DNA of 64,000 nucleotides. Source: Sclerurus mexicanus (lineage: Eukaryota > Chordata > Aves > Passeriformes > Furnariidae). Below are positions 1-12,551 of the stretch, piece after piece. Under the pieces are notes generated by a model. It did no database searches and was not told the origin of the DNA. It saw only the letters and a program-made list of their open reading frames with translations. Position numbers and translations under genes: made by a program. The DNA lies in contig VWZF01000357.1 of NCBI GenBank assembly GCA_013396755.1, positions 373,885 through 437,884 of the forward strand, read 5' to 3'. Position 1 is the stretch's first letter. The number at the start of each line of letters is the position of its first letter.

Positions 1-2392
1 GAGAGAGGATCATGTGATCGTATGCTGAAAATATGCTTTTTCCTCTAAGCCAAAGAGTTTTGACCAACTTGCAATTCTATTCAGTTTATATTCAGGGCAG
101 TTGCTTCGCTGGACAACTGGTTGTGTGCAATTGCCTCAAGTCAGTGTTCTCTTTAATTTTCCTTCCAGTTCTCTGCCTTGGAATAACTTGTAAATGTACT
201 AGTGGACAAAACCTGTTAGGTTTCACCACCAGTGGCCCTAGTTCTTAACTAAATATGGTCAGAAATAAGAACCTGCCTGAACTGCAGCACAAAACTTGTG
301 AGATAGAAAGATAAAATTCAAGCACTTTACGGCGTATTTCTGGTCTGGTGGATTGTTGACTTTGAAGGCAGCAAGGGCAAGATCATTGCATTTATATCTT
401 CTGAAAGGAAATTATCTTAGTATATAGAATCTTCACACAACTTTTAGGAAATGTGTGTTTACTTATCTCATTTTTATTTTGCTCTTTTTTCTTTGAACTT
501 TTTTTGTGAGGTTTGAGTAAAATATGTATCAGGACTTTTAAAATCAAGACTGGGGAGCAAAACCCCTGCTAAGTGCTGAATAGGTTTGTCACTGGCAGAA
601 AACATCTAATTCTTTGATGCTCTGGGCACATAAAACAGCAACAAGAAGTTCCAGTGATTAATGAGAATTCATGACTCGTTTTTAGCTTGAATATCATAGC
701 CATAAGTACAGTCTTAGGACCTTAGTGACTCCATAAATTAAGGTACCGCAGCTTCCTCTTTATAGATTTTTTTTCCATAGCCTTTCTAACAATTTGTGAC
801 CATGTGATCTTCTGGGTACTCCATATCCTTTAGTAAGCAATGTAAAACAGGTTAAACAGAAAGCGTGTACCACTGCACTGTGCTGTTTTAGCCACCCTTG
901 CTTCCTATTTCCAATATCCACCTTTACAGACTTTCTTGGCTGAGTTACCAAGGATCTTTTCTCTTAAGAAAATGAAATTATACATCTCAGATTTCCTTTA
1001 AGGGTGAGGTTTCTAAATAGCAACTTGCTTTTTACATAACTAGGACTCTGGGAGGGACTTTCTTCTGTGCCCTTTGATACTGGCATACTGGCTTCCCTGG
1101 GCTGCCCTCTAATTTGTAGTGATTTTGGCAAGAAGAGATTCAGGTCTGTCGTGCTGGAAATTTGCATGAGCCCTTCTTTGTTCCATATGCAACACTTCAG
1201 TTTAACTTTTGATGGGAAAGTAGAACTCATAGTGTCTGACCTATTTATCCCTTTTTTGTTCCTTTTTTTTTTGAGATAAAAGTGTCATATAGACGAATTG
1301 CATACAGCAGAATATGTGTGTTTGGTTACTGTGTCACTTTTGGTAAACCAAATAGAAAAATCTTTTGTAATCAGCTAGCCTTTAACTTAATAACACGTTT
1401 GATAAATTGCTTGTATACAGTAGGTTATCAAACCCAAACATTAAAGACTTCAGTTTGACACTGTGGGAATGAATCATACAGACACAAAAGGCCAAATTTA
1501 CAATTCTTTATCTGGAGTAAAGAAAAAAAAATCATATCAGTTTTAGGACCTGCACTAATGACTGAATAAAGAGTTTTAAATTGAAGGAAGGAAGTTAAAG
1601 ATACAATTGAAGAATAACTGTTCATTACAACAGCATTTCCAATTCCTTTACGAGGGAGTTTTAGGATTCTGTGGGTCATGGTTTGTAGTTACTGTATGGT
1701 ACCATTAAGAAAGACCTCATATTCCTTTTTTTCCCTTCTTTTCCTAATTTATTCCCATTTCTAGTAACTTTTCAGCTTCCCACATACACAACCCCCATGC
1801 TGGATCTGCCACACTCCAAAACATGTGAGTGACAACAGGTTTGACAGCCTTTGGGATGGTGAAAGATCTGGCGAGAGCAAGCCTCCCCAGCATGCTCATC
1901 AGGTTAGCAGGGATACTGTCATATGGATGGCAATGCCATTTATTCTTGTCAGCCAAAAGTGTAAAGTGATTGGAAGACAACCTTTCCTCACAACAAAAGA
2001 AAAGACTGAAGAAACCTTGAGATAGTGAGTTGAAAGATTACAATACTTTCCAATTTATAAAACAAGGCTTCCTTCAAAGAACTTTGTAAACATATCTGCT
2101 GCTTGTTTCTGTCACTTTCATACTGTCAAGAGGACTTACAGTGGCTGCAACTCTCATTTATTTGAATTTTATAATCTTTTATGCTGCTGGAACAGTGTGC
2201 TGAGGCATTAGGGTAAATATGAACTAAAAGCCAGCTTGTTCCATGAAAGACCCTCATTGGCCTGTTTTAGAAATTCCCTTCTCAAAAAGGTCACGCAGGT
2301 AAAACAACTTTACCAGATAACCCTGACTGTTCAAGTGAAATATCTACTTTAGTCTCCCTAGTTACTCAACCATATCCCATCCTCAGCAGATC

Positions 2393-2407
2393 TGTGTGTG
2401 TGTGTGT
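2393..2407. repeat. (TG)n microsatellite
   Basis: About seven uninterrupted TG units, followed by a degenerate TTTG/TTTGCATG stretch. It is a short simple repeat with no further function visible. Confidence 0.85.
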
Positions 2408-3439
2408 TTGTTTGCATGCACATGTGTGTGGACACCTACCACCTTTAGGTGGCCAGCAACTAAAGAAACCCTCTCTAAGGAGAGGATAGTGTAGCAGGCC
2501 CATTCACTGAAAAAAGGTGACTTGATTCTGGCTGTGATATGGTGAAAGGTACAGGAAAGCAGCTGTCCACCTCAGGGTCAGAAGCTGGAATCTGCCAGCA
2601 ATTTCAGTTTATGCTATTATGTTAAAACTAGAGTGCAATCAGTCCCAGTTCGGTTTGCATTAACGTGTACTCTTTACTTGTTGCAGAGGTAACAATCATA
2701 ATAACTATTGGCAGACGAGTAGGAAAGAATGAAATGAGCATTTACCATACTTGCTGTCCCTATATCACACCACCAAATATGACTAAACTTCCTGAGGATG
2801 AGAGAAAACAATAGTACATCTTCACTCTCTTTGCACACCCTCATAATAGCCAGGTAAAACATGATTTCCACAAGCTCCTTTTGATACAGCTAGAAGTAAT
2901 TGTTGCCTATTTAAGTCTGGTAGGTGAAAGGCTCAAACTTAAGTGACATTTTCTAGGTCAAGAAGAGAATTAGCATCTGTATTTTCAGTAGAGTGCCAGA
3001 GCCCTGATGTCTGTCTTGTGCTCCCACAGCTAAATTTTATCTCATAGAGCTGAACAGTGGTGATGAATGTGCTATGGAATTTGCTTTGCAAAACAAATAT
3101 TTAACTTTCTACAGATCATTGAAGACATGATAAAACTCTTGAGTGTCATCTAACCAATTTCCCTTTCTTTTTAATCGAAAAATCTTTTTATTCTTTTCAT
3201 CTAAATGTGTGGTTCAAATAAAACTGGAAAGGCCAATTACAGTTCTTGCCAAATATCATTCGTGCAAATAGGATTCACAAAGTCAGAGTGCTCAGAATGA
3301 GACTTTGAAGGAAACTATCCCTTTAAAAGCATCAGTTATTTCAAAAATAGGAATCACATTTGTGATTAGTCAAGAGGGCCAATGCTTCATTCCTGCTTTC
3401 AGGTGAGGAGAGGCAGATGGCCAGGAAGCAGAGGTGGGT

Positions 3440-3452
3440 ATGTGTGTGTGTG
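3440..3452. repeat. short (TG)n microsatellite
   Basis: Six TG units inside a locally purine- and G-rich patch. It is a minor simple repeat. Confidence 0.75.
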
Positions 3453-4980
3453 GGATGATGTGTGCAGCTCTGACAGCTCGGGTGATGCTCCCCCGTGCAC
3501 AGGCTTGTGGTACAAATTCCATGGTGGGGAAGGGCAGACCAGGAGCCAAACAAGCACTCCAGAGAGCAAGATAGTGAATTGCATAGTTGGTTCCCAACAA
3601 AGACATGGGAATGCTGGCATGAGCTAATTCACCTAGCTCCAATCTCCAAAATCGGAGAATGGAATGCACAAAAGACCATTTTTTATTGTTTACAGTAACT
3701 TCCTATGAGAACTGAAGGTTTTCATGTTAGGGCAAAAAATTAAAGATATCACTGTTGCTGAAAAATATATCCAAATACAACATTGGTAGGAAAAGTTAGT
3801 CTGAAAATGCCAGTGTGATGAAGCAATTCTGCACAGGGCATTTTATGCAGTTGGTTTTCAACCAAATGGTTTGTTTTCAATAAATTTACTAAATATAGTA
3901 CTTATATAATTTGTTGCTTGTATTTATTTCGGTTTATAGCAAATATATATTTGACAAAATAGTGGGGTTTTTTATTTCAAGATCTCATGGATTTAAATTT
4001 TAAATATTTCATGTTCAGCCTTATTCCTCCTTCTCTTCTCCCTAGAATGCAAAGGAGATCTTTTATGAGTGTTGACATATTTAACCTTGTCAAGTTCTGA
4101 TATTAAAAAAAACCGAAAAAACACTTAAATCAGTTGAGGCTTAGGAATTACCAGGAAAGGAGCTGAATATGAAAACATCATTGTGTTACCATATATGTTG
4201 GTTAAGTGCCCACAGATTCAACACTTGACTAATTGCTGATCTTCTTGTCCTAAAATGGGATACAATAAAAGAGGCAAAGTGCATTGAAAGGAGAGAAGGC
4301 TGATTAAGGAAGCAAATGATTTCTATATTAAGAACATACAAGTAGATTAAGATTGTACAAGGCAGAAAAGACACAAATAAAAGGGGAATTGCAGAGATGT
4401 AAAGCAGCATTATTTGCCTGTGGAAGGCATGTTTATATGCAATGACTATTTCTCTAGATACAGCAAACAATGGAAATCAAATTAAGTTTTCATATAGTAT
4501 ATTCAAGCCAGACAACATGTTTTGGTTTGGGTTTTTTGCCACATAAAAAAGTATTAGTCTTTGCAAATTGTTGCTAAAGTGTGTTGCTGATGCCAAAAAT
4601 TTACATAAATTTAAAACCTCATTAAGCAGACTCAGAGAAGAATAATCTGTCAAAGGTTAATAAACATAAGATACAACCTGCTACTCAGGAAAGCCTTGAA
4701 CTTCAGATCAGAGAAAGCTGTTAGATTGTTAGATTCCTAAGAAAACAGATCTTTAATAAATTTTTCTGTGTTTCTATACTGCTCTGCAGATGACTCTGCT
4801 CTTCTTGGATCTCATTTGATCAGTACTGAAAGCAGGAAACAAGATTACATGTGTCTTTTGTTCTACCAAACAAAGTTACTTTTTTTCTGGTGTTCAAAAT
4901 ATCTAAACAAACATACAAAATTTAGCAAAAGTAAATGTTTTTATTGTCAGAAAAATGTTAGCTAGGTTGCTGTGAATTAA

Positions 4981-5014
4981 ATTAAAAAAAAAAAAAAAAC
5001 AAAAAAACCCCCAG
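4981..5014. repeat. poly-A / A-rich tract
   Basis: A run of about 17 A followed by CAAAAAAACCCCC. No processed gene or LINE body can be recognised immediately upstream, so I call it simple low-complexity sequence and not a retroposon tail. Confidence 0.75.
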
Positions 5015-6887
5015 CATTAAAAAGGCAAAATAGCTATTTACAAGACAGAAAATCTCATTTTCCTCGCATACTTATTCATATCTACTTGTAGTCAGTGCAG
5101 GTAAGAACATTCTGCTGGTCAGGATACTTAAACAACATATAATTACACTAAAAATATAGCAGGTAAAATAGCAAAACAGGCTGAATCAGATAATACAAAA
5201 GCAAGGCTTATTTTATATTGGATTATGTTTAAAATTTCATTATTGTTTTTGGACCTGCTCCATTGAAAAGACTAAAGACTCCCTAATGTTTTTGTGATGT
5301 TTTGTTATTCAGTTTGCCTAACTTTCACCATCCAGTCATCTGAAAGAACAGTTTATTTTACTAAAACAAAGTAAGTGAATTTTTATTATGTTCTGCTCCT
5401 GAAATGGTCTCTTCTGACCTTGCTTTGCAGCTGATTATACAATCGCCTTCAAATTCTTAGTAAGCATAAATCTGCCTCTTTTAGTGATTGATACAGAGCT
5501 ATCCTGATCCATAAAAAATGGGGCACACCTAGTCCTAATAGCACATACCAAAAGGAATTGAATAATGAAAAAAAATTAAAGCATGAATCTTCAAAATGCG
5601 TGGAACAAATCTGACTTTATTGCCCCTAAATATATTGTTCTAATTGTGCAAATTTGATTTCATATCATTACATCTGAAAGTTCCTAGCTATTATATATAA
5701 GATTTATATTAATATTACCACTTTTATTTCAAAAAGTCATGATGTTGTGTAGGTGTGACAACCCACCCTGAAGGGGAAGAAATTTTGTTAAACTAACTGA
5801 AGTTAAAAGAACTATAGTTGGAAAAAGCAGACAACCTTTTACACAGAAACACTGATTTTGTTGGTTTTGTTTTGTTTTTTTAACTTAAAAAGAAGCCTTT
5901 TCCTTTCTGTCTCAGAAAGCTGGGCTGTCATTCATTTCAATGACAAACATTTCCTCTTCCTACAAAATCTGAATTTTTCCTAGCCTTAAGTAATCATGTT
6001 TGTGATCATGCTACTGAAATAAAGAGATCCTGAAAGACCAGGACACTGAAAGGTGACTAAGAAGTTGGAGCCATGCCTATTTGTCTAGGTAAAGATATCC
6101 TTCTGTTAATAGTATGGTGAGGCAGTGTTGATCTAGCAGAGTCAGAACTGGATCTGCTTGCTCTGAACAGGTGGAGAGCAAAGGTGAAGCGTCAGCTATT
6201 TAGTGTAATTCTTTGTGTTAGAAAAGTCCAGATTGTCATGGGGGTGATGCATCACCTTGGCTCGTCAGACTGGTCCTTCTAGGGTACAGATTATGTCTGA
6301 GTCTGTCTGAGTTTGCTCAGTGTTTGAGATAAGGCAAGACTTTGAATCTTTCTAAAATCCCTTAAGAAACCAGACACCTGAACTGCAAACAGATGACATA
6401 AGTAGCATTAGTCAATAATTTGGAAGTTTATCTCTCTTTTGTACAATTCAGTGGGTGTTTAAACATTGATTTTCTTGAAATCAGAATCAGGCTCCCAGGT
6501 TCTAAATTAATTTTTAACTCATGTACAGAAAGAAATGCTTCATTAAATTGCTGCTACTGTATTATTTGTCACAACACCAACAGCATCTTCTGCTGTTACA
6601 GAAGCTTCAGTTCAGCAGCCTCTCGTCCTCTAAGCTCCTTGAAATCAATAGCATTATATTCAGTGCCCCGTAAAATAGTGAAAAGGTTGTTAACCTAAAC
6701 CACCCATAGTTCCAAAAGCTGTGGAAGCTCATGTGATCGTTATTTACATCTAAGAGTAAAATAAAGGTTGAAAAATACTCTTTTAAGGCTGAAGCGTTAA
6801 AGTTTTGTTATTTACCTAAGACTTCATGTCAGAAAGTTCCTTTATTTCATGGACTCTCTGTGGAAGTTCCAAGTGTGTAAAAAATGG

Positions 6888-6907
6888 TGACCTGCACCTT
6901 GAGGTCA
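6888..6907. promoter_or_regulatory. possible ER8 nuclear-receptor site
   Basis: The sequence reads TGACCT, eight bases, then AGGTCA: two perfect nuclear-receptor half sites as an everted repeat with spacing 8. Everted repeats with spacing near 8 are known to bind retinoic acid receptor dimers. Occupancy is purely inferred, and a 12-base match is expected by chance occasionally in a large genome. Confidence 0.2.
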
Positions 6908-7575
6908 AAGTCTGAGTCTCTTCTTCCTGAAGTTTTCAACTTTGCATAGAGCTGCCGGTCTAGCATATATTAATGTGATGTTCAGTTTGTTCTCATTTTC
7001 CTTTCAATAAGGGAATTGTAGACATTCAGTAAATTTGCCAATCAGCTATGCTTGGCATTACTGGACCAGTTTAGGCAGTCTGAAGTCTTGTGAAGTGCTT
7101 TCCGTGCAGGAATATTTAGAACTTGACAATCTTTTATTTGTCACTTGCAGGCTCGTATTAAATATAATATGACAGAAACAAATACAACGGGGTGATTTTT
7201 ATTATACCAAGCTCAACTCTCATTGCTATGTCAGATTAAGTTATAGTTTTAAGAGGAAATCACCAAGTTATGCATTTATGGTTCTATTATGGTAAATCAC
7301 AACACCACTTTTAAGATAGGAAACTACAAAAATAAAACTATCCTCTCTTCTTTTTCTGTTAATTCTAGAATGTTTCTGCTATATATATGAATGGTCAGAG
7401 AAATAACAGCCAATATGTATCCAGTACATGTAAATGAGTTTGTATGTAACTGCTACATACTCCAAAACAAATTATATACAATCTTGCATTTTCCTATAGC
7501 TATAAATGGACAGTGTACTTTGAATGTGAAAGCAGACACAGTTGCATATCAACAGGTTAGGCTGTAAGACTATAT

Positions 7576-7591
7576 TGACCCTTTGAGGTCA
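7576..7591. promoter_or_regulatory. possible everted nuclear-receptor half sites
   Basis: TGACCC and AGGTCA are separated by four bases. The second half site is perfect and the first has one change. It lies about 700 bases from the ER8-like pair at 6888. There is no supporting evidence beyond the motif. Confidence 0.12.
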
Positions 7592-9189
7592 AAGAAAATA
7601 AAGCTAATGATTTCAGTGGGCTTTTCAGTTAGATTCTGGGTATATGTACCTATGTCACCAGAGATGTATATTTTGACTGCAACAGTAAACAAAAGTATTT
7701 ACAACAAAAGGGATGGTCCTTAAGGAATTACTCTTTTGCTTTCACTTACTAACCATAATTTGCTTGATTTGCTTCAGGAAGCTCTTACACAAGTTCACTC
7801 TCATTGCAGTAAAATGTAAACAAAAGTTTTCTTAAACCCTTTTTTGCCTCCTTGCATAATTTTAGAAAAGAGTTTGGTGGTTCATGAATGGCTTCAATTA
7901 AGTAAAAATATATTTAATTTGTAAAAGTCAAAACTTTGAAATAATCATGTTTAGAAATTCAAATTAACATAATGAACAGAGGAAAATGCCTCTTCTAATC
8001 TTGATATTGTTTTAGGTTGAAAACATTTCATTGTTGACATTTTATTTTGTTACTGGTCGAAGTTTCAATTACAACAATGAATGCATATTTTTTTCAGGTT
8101 TAAATTTCTTTTTGTTTAATATAGCTGTCAAGTCATGAAAAAAAATAGATCATACAAATGACATTTTTAAATAGAAAAATATTTTATAAGGCGGTTAAAT
8201 TTAATCTGGTTTAGCTTCAAAAAGAAATGGTTTATTTCAAATTTGCAAAGTCACTAGCAAAAAATTTGTATCTGATTTGCTTCATCTGTAAAGGCAAGCT
8301 GAAGCAAACTATTTCCTGCTGATGTTCACAGTAATCATATCCCCTCATTTCTCAAACCAACAGGTTCTAAAAGCTAATTTGAAGTAACTGATGAAAAGTT
8401 TTGTTCTAGTTGCCTATTTCATCTAATAACCTTTCTACATGGTCTCACAACAAGCAGGCCTAAATGTAAATATTTTCTGTTCAGAATTAATCTCTTGAAA
8501 GAGTTAAGAATTAGTCCAGCACAAAATAATCTTGAGGGGACCATATTCTGTTGAAATGAATGATTCTTCTGAAACTACATTGCTTATAGTAGGTACAATT
8601 GCAAAGTTTCATTTTTTTGAGGGTGGTAGGAAATCACCACAATATTAAAAAATCTCATTTTACCATTTTCATGACAATTAAATTTTCCTTTTGATTTTGC
8701 CACTTGCATTTTACTTTCTATTTTTTTTCCCACTCTGTAAATTACAACACACTAAAAGTTGCACAGTCACAGCAATTTTCCATCCCTTATATCACTCCTG
8801 CTAAAACTTACCTTTCTGAAAGGTTTGAAGTCTGACTTGTTTATTGTATATTGGAAATTCTTCCCATAATGGAGCTTCTAGATCCTGCACAGCTGTAAGA
8901 CCTGCTCCCAGTGAAAACAAATTTTCTAAAAGCTCTTTACTGTTCTGTTCAGATTTCATGTAAAAGAGTAATAATTCTGCAAGAGCTTCTCACAAAGTGT
9001 CCAATGATTGGTGCAGGTGAAGTAGAGGTGAGGAGACTAACTGACGATGTCATGGATATGCATCTCAGAAAATTCAGGACAGACCTGGCTGTCCAAAATG
9101 AAAAGGTTACACTTCCACAGTGATGACCTGGTTCTGTGGCTTATTTTTTAAGTAAAACATGAAATCTACTCACTTTAGTATAAGGAAAG

Positions 9190-9260
9190 TGAGGTTGGAC
9201 CAGATGAACCCACTCTGGTCCTTTCCAACCTTGCCCATTCTGTGACTCTGTGATTCTGTG
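9190..9260 (+). mobile_element. CR1 LINE 3'-end fragment
   Basis: Only the last 70 or so bases of a CR1 retrotransposon remain. The text GGTTGGACCAGATGAACC is followed by a CCTTTCCAACCTT block and the terminal ATTCTGTGACTCTGTG / ATTCTGTG repeat, which is the usual 3' end of avian CR1. The 5' side is cut off abruptly, as is normal for target-primed reverse transcription that stops early. No coding sequence remains. Orientation is plus because the octamer tail lies at the right end. Confidence 0.88.
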
Positions 9261-11199
9261 AAAGGAACAAGCCAGTTTTGCCTCCAGAAGGATGCTCAAG
9301 GCTGAAGATCTGGTATGGCAAGTACTCACATGACTCTGGGACCATCACCTGAGCAGGTATGGGTGACATTTCTGATGTGTTCCTGACCACAGAGTCTCCC
9401 TGTTGGCTAATTCTCATCTAGTGATTGCTGAGCTGGGGGACACTGAATGGTTCCAGCCCCCATGGCTGCCTTTTGCTGTGCAGCTGTGAGTGGTCTGGCT
9501 CTCTGAATGTGATCTGCAGAAAGCCTGTGCACTCCGTGCAGAGGTTTCTGTGACCATTTTTAGTTGCCTAAGTCCTTTGTAGACTCAAGCCTTTACTACA
9601 AAAAAAGGCTGCAGCTGAATCTGCAGGCCTTTAAAAAATGAAGTTGAACAAAGATCATCTCCTGTCCAGATATCACAGTGCACTGTTTTGCATTGAAGGT
9701 GTTGAATTTTTATTACTTGTCAAATCTGAAAAGAAAGAAAAAAAATTACTGGTTTGATTTTCAAAGTTTTGTGCATGTGTAGTTTCAGTTAGCTTCACTG
9801 GTTATATACTGCTGCTTATGTTAAGTATTCTTCATTGTTATTAAATTCATATTTTCCACATAGTCTGTTTGGCTTTTTGTTTTGTTTGGTGTTTCACAGA
9901 GGTATACAGTTTCTTCCTTTAAGGAAAGTATATATATTGCATAAATGCATATGGCTCATTGTTTTGACTGTTGCTGTGTATTTCTGACAACCTATTCAGG
10001 CTTTAATGAAAATTTTGATGTAACCAACTGCCAGCATCTGAAAGAGAATGTCAGGAGTAGTGCTTGAAATGTATATACTTCTTCCAGGCCAGTTGAATAA
10101 TGAAAACATATTTAATTATTTCCAGCCTCTTGAATAGTGTACAGTGTAATTAACTATGATGTATATTTCCCAGCTAATTAGAGAAAACTGTAGTACCAAA
10201 CCAATTGGACACAAAAGTACCTCTGGAGAGCAATAAAACAAGTTTATAACTTCTTGTGTTTGTCATAAAAGTAGTAAGAATACAATACATAAAAAAAAAA
10301 TTAGGAAAGCTGTTAAAATCTTTATAGCAAGATGAATTTCTAATAATTCACCTCAAAATCAAGCGTGTTGTTGTCTTATTTGATTCAAGCCTCTTTTTTT
10401 TTTAAAGTGTAGCTGCTTACCAGCATTCTGGACCTCATGTCACACAACTCCCTATACCATCTTCTGCTCAGGTAGCAAAATCTTTCTCTATAGATACTTG
10501 GATTCTCATGAATCCCCTGATGCATACGTGCAAAATTTTATGACATAACTTACAGCTATTTTCTAATTATCCTAAAAACTTATCTTCTGGAGCCATGCTA
10601 AATTTTGTGAATTACAGCTATCTTATGAGAGCAAAAGAATTTACAGGAGAAGTCTGAGAATTCTGTTATGTCCCAAAAGGCAAAGAAGAAACAAGAACAA
10701 AAAAACTCACCCAAAACAACAAAACCAAAGTACGTCAGTGATATCATAATTATCATCTGAAGGATTTAAAGCTAGTTTCATCATATTGGTGAAGTCAGAA
10801 TCCAGCTCCTGAATTTTGACTGTCTGAGAATAGAAATATACTAAGACCCATTGCAATAGCATTTTAAGAAGTCTATCTAGCCATCCTTGGATTCTTTCAA
10901 TCCTTTGGTAATCTCATATGAAGAAAAAGGAGAGGAGAACTCTCCCCAGCAAATACAAGTATTTCTATCTTTTTACTTTTTCTTCATTGCTCTTTCTCCA
11001 TTTTTGTTTTTTCATTGTAAACAGAAAGGTAATTTTGCCTGAATCAAACTCAGCATAATCTCTCATTCTGTGATAATGAAGTATTATATTTACATTTCTT
11101 TCAAAGTACAGCCTAAATGTTTCTCTCTGGTTTTGTGAAGTATTTCAGTGGTTTACTTCTGAGACACAGTATGCAGCAGAGTCAGGAAAAACTCAGGTG
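9261..11199. other. AT-rich non-coding stretch
   Basis: No gene or transposon is recognised. The segment 10075-10210 contains three TAATTA cores (see findings). An A/C-rich low-complexity patch lies at about 10684-10731. Confidence 0.65.
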
Positions 11200-12551
11200 G
11201 GTTTAATTTTTACATGCCTGTTAGTCTCACTTCAGTGCCTGGTAAAGAGAAGATAGAGAAGATTATTCTGCTAAGTATTGAAAACTACCTAAAGGACAAC
11301 ATAGTCATCAGTCATGAATGGCTTCATGAGAGAAAAGTTGTGATTGTCAAATCTCTTTTCCTTTTATGACAAGGTGACCCACCTAGTTGATCAAGGGAAG
11401 CTAGTTGATGTAATTTTTAATTTCAGCAGAGATTTTGATACTCTCATGATATCCTTCTGGACAAAATGTCCAACACACAGCTCGATAAACAGATCATGCT
11501 GTGGGTGAGCAGTTGGCTCAAAGGTTGAGCACAGAGGGTAATAATGAATGGGGGAATATCAGACTGGTGACCTGTCACTAGTGGGGTTCCACAGGGCTCC
11601 ATCTTGGGCCCTGTGCTCTTTGATATCTTCATAAATGATTTGGATACAGGACTGGAAGGGACACAAAGCAAGTTTGCAGATGATAAAAAACTGGAAGGAG
11701 CTGTTGGCTCCTTTGAAGGCAGGTAGACTCTGCAGAGAGATCTTGATAAATTAGAGGTCTGGAAAATCACCAACCACATGAAGTTCAACAAGCCAAAGGG
11801 CCGGATTCTGCACCTGGGATGGGGAAACTCCAGATGTATGTAAGGAAATGAGAGGTTGTAGAGCAGTGCTGCAGAAAGGGACCTGGGGATCCTGGTTGAC
11901 AGCAAGTTGAATATGAGTCCAGCAGTGCCCTGGCAGCCAGGAGGGCTGACCTGAGGGGCATCAGGCAAAGCATCACCTGCCAGTTGAGGAAGGGGATTGT
12001 CCCACTCTGCTCTGCACTGGGGCAGCCTCACCTTGAATATTGTGCCCAGTTTGGGGCACCACAAGATAAGAAAGATATTAAGCTCTTAGAGAGTGTCCAA
12101 AGGAGGGCAATGAAGATGGTGAAGGGCCTTGAGGGGAAGATGTATGAGGGGCAGCTGAGGTCACTCAGTCTGTTCAGCCTGGAGAAGAGGAGACGGAGGG
12201 GAGACCTCATTGCACTTACAACTTCCTTGCAAGGGGAACAGGAGGGGCAGGCATTGATCTCTTCTCTCTGCTGACCTGTGACAGGACTTGAGGGAATGGC
12301 CTGAAGTTGTGTCAGTGGAGGTTCAGGTTGGATATTAGAAAAAGATTCTTCTCACAGAGGATGGTTGGGCACTGGAACAGGCTATCCAGGAAAGCGATCA
12401 CAGCACCAAGCCTGACAGAGTTCAAGAAGCACTTGGACAATATTCTCAGGCACCTGGTGTGATTCTTGAGGATGTCCTGTGCAGGTCTAAGAGTTGGACT
12501 CCATAATCCTTCTGTGTCCCTTCCAACTCAGAATATTCTGTGATTCTGTAA
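11200..12551 (+). mobile_element. CR1 LINE, 5'-truncated, reaching the 3' end
   Basis: This is a non-LTR retrotransposon of the CR1 clade, about 1.35 kb. It begins inside the reverse transcriptase of ORF2, near a decayed PVSLTSVPGK block, and runs through the RT core, the C-terminal region and the 3' UTR. The 3' end has the typical GGACTCCATAATCCTTCTG / CCCTTCCAACTCAG block and ends in ATTCTGTGATTCTGTAAT. Full-length CR1 is about 4-5 kb, so the endonuclease and ORF1 are absent. Its 3' terminal block resembles the tail of the SINE at 51,056-51,197, so it belongs to, or is close to, the CR1 subfamily group that mobilised that SINE. The subfamily name is not assigned. Confidence 0.95.
11230..12274 (+). 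pseudogene. CR1 ORF2 reverse transcriptase remnant
   Basis: Conceptual translation in shifting frames gives VTHLVDQGKLVDVIF, then FSRDFDTL, SGVPQGSILGPVLFDIF, KFADDKKLEGAVGS (FADD at 11673-11684), MKFNKPKGRILHLGWG, ERDLGILVDSKLN and LCSALGQPHLEYCAQFGAP. These are the RT palm and thumb blocks in the expected CR1 order. The FADD catalytic box is preserved, but motif A reads VIFNFSRDFDTL, one residue short and lacking the usual LD acid. There are stops and several frameshifts, for example after KSLFLL near 11365. The protein is therefore dead. The longest minus-strand open frame across 11444-12064 is only the antisense of this element. Confidence 0.92.

Larger units (their letters stand above)
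1..9189. other. AT-rich non-coding stretch, no gene seen
   Basis: I see no supportable exon, RNA gene or recognisable transposon in this stretch. Open frames are short, lack family motifs and occur on both strands at the rate expected by chance in AT-rich DNA. It holds short TG tracts near 2393 and 3441, a poly-A run near 4983, and two everted nuclear-receptor half-site pairs near 6888 and 7576. A somewhat more GC-rich patch at about 3380-3560 has no recognised identity. Confidence 0.7.

Noticed and set aside
8911..9123. 70-codon open frame ending just before the CR1 scrap
   Set aside because: No domain and no splice-site or codon-use support; it could not be distinguished from chance.
11444..12064. 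206-codon minus-strand open frame
   Set aside because: It is antisense to a CR1 reverse-transcriptase remnant whose plus-strand motifs are unmistakable.
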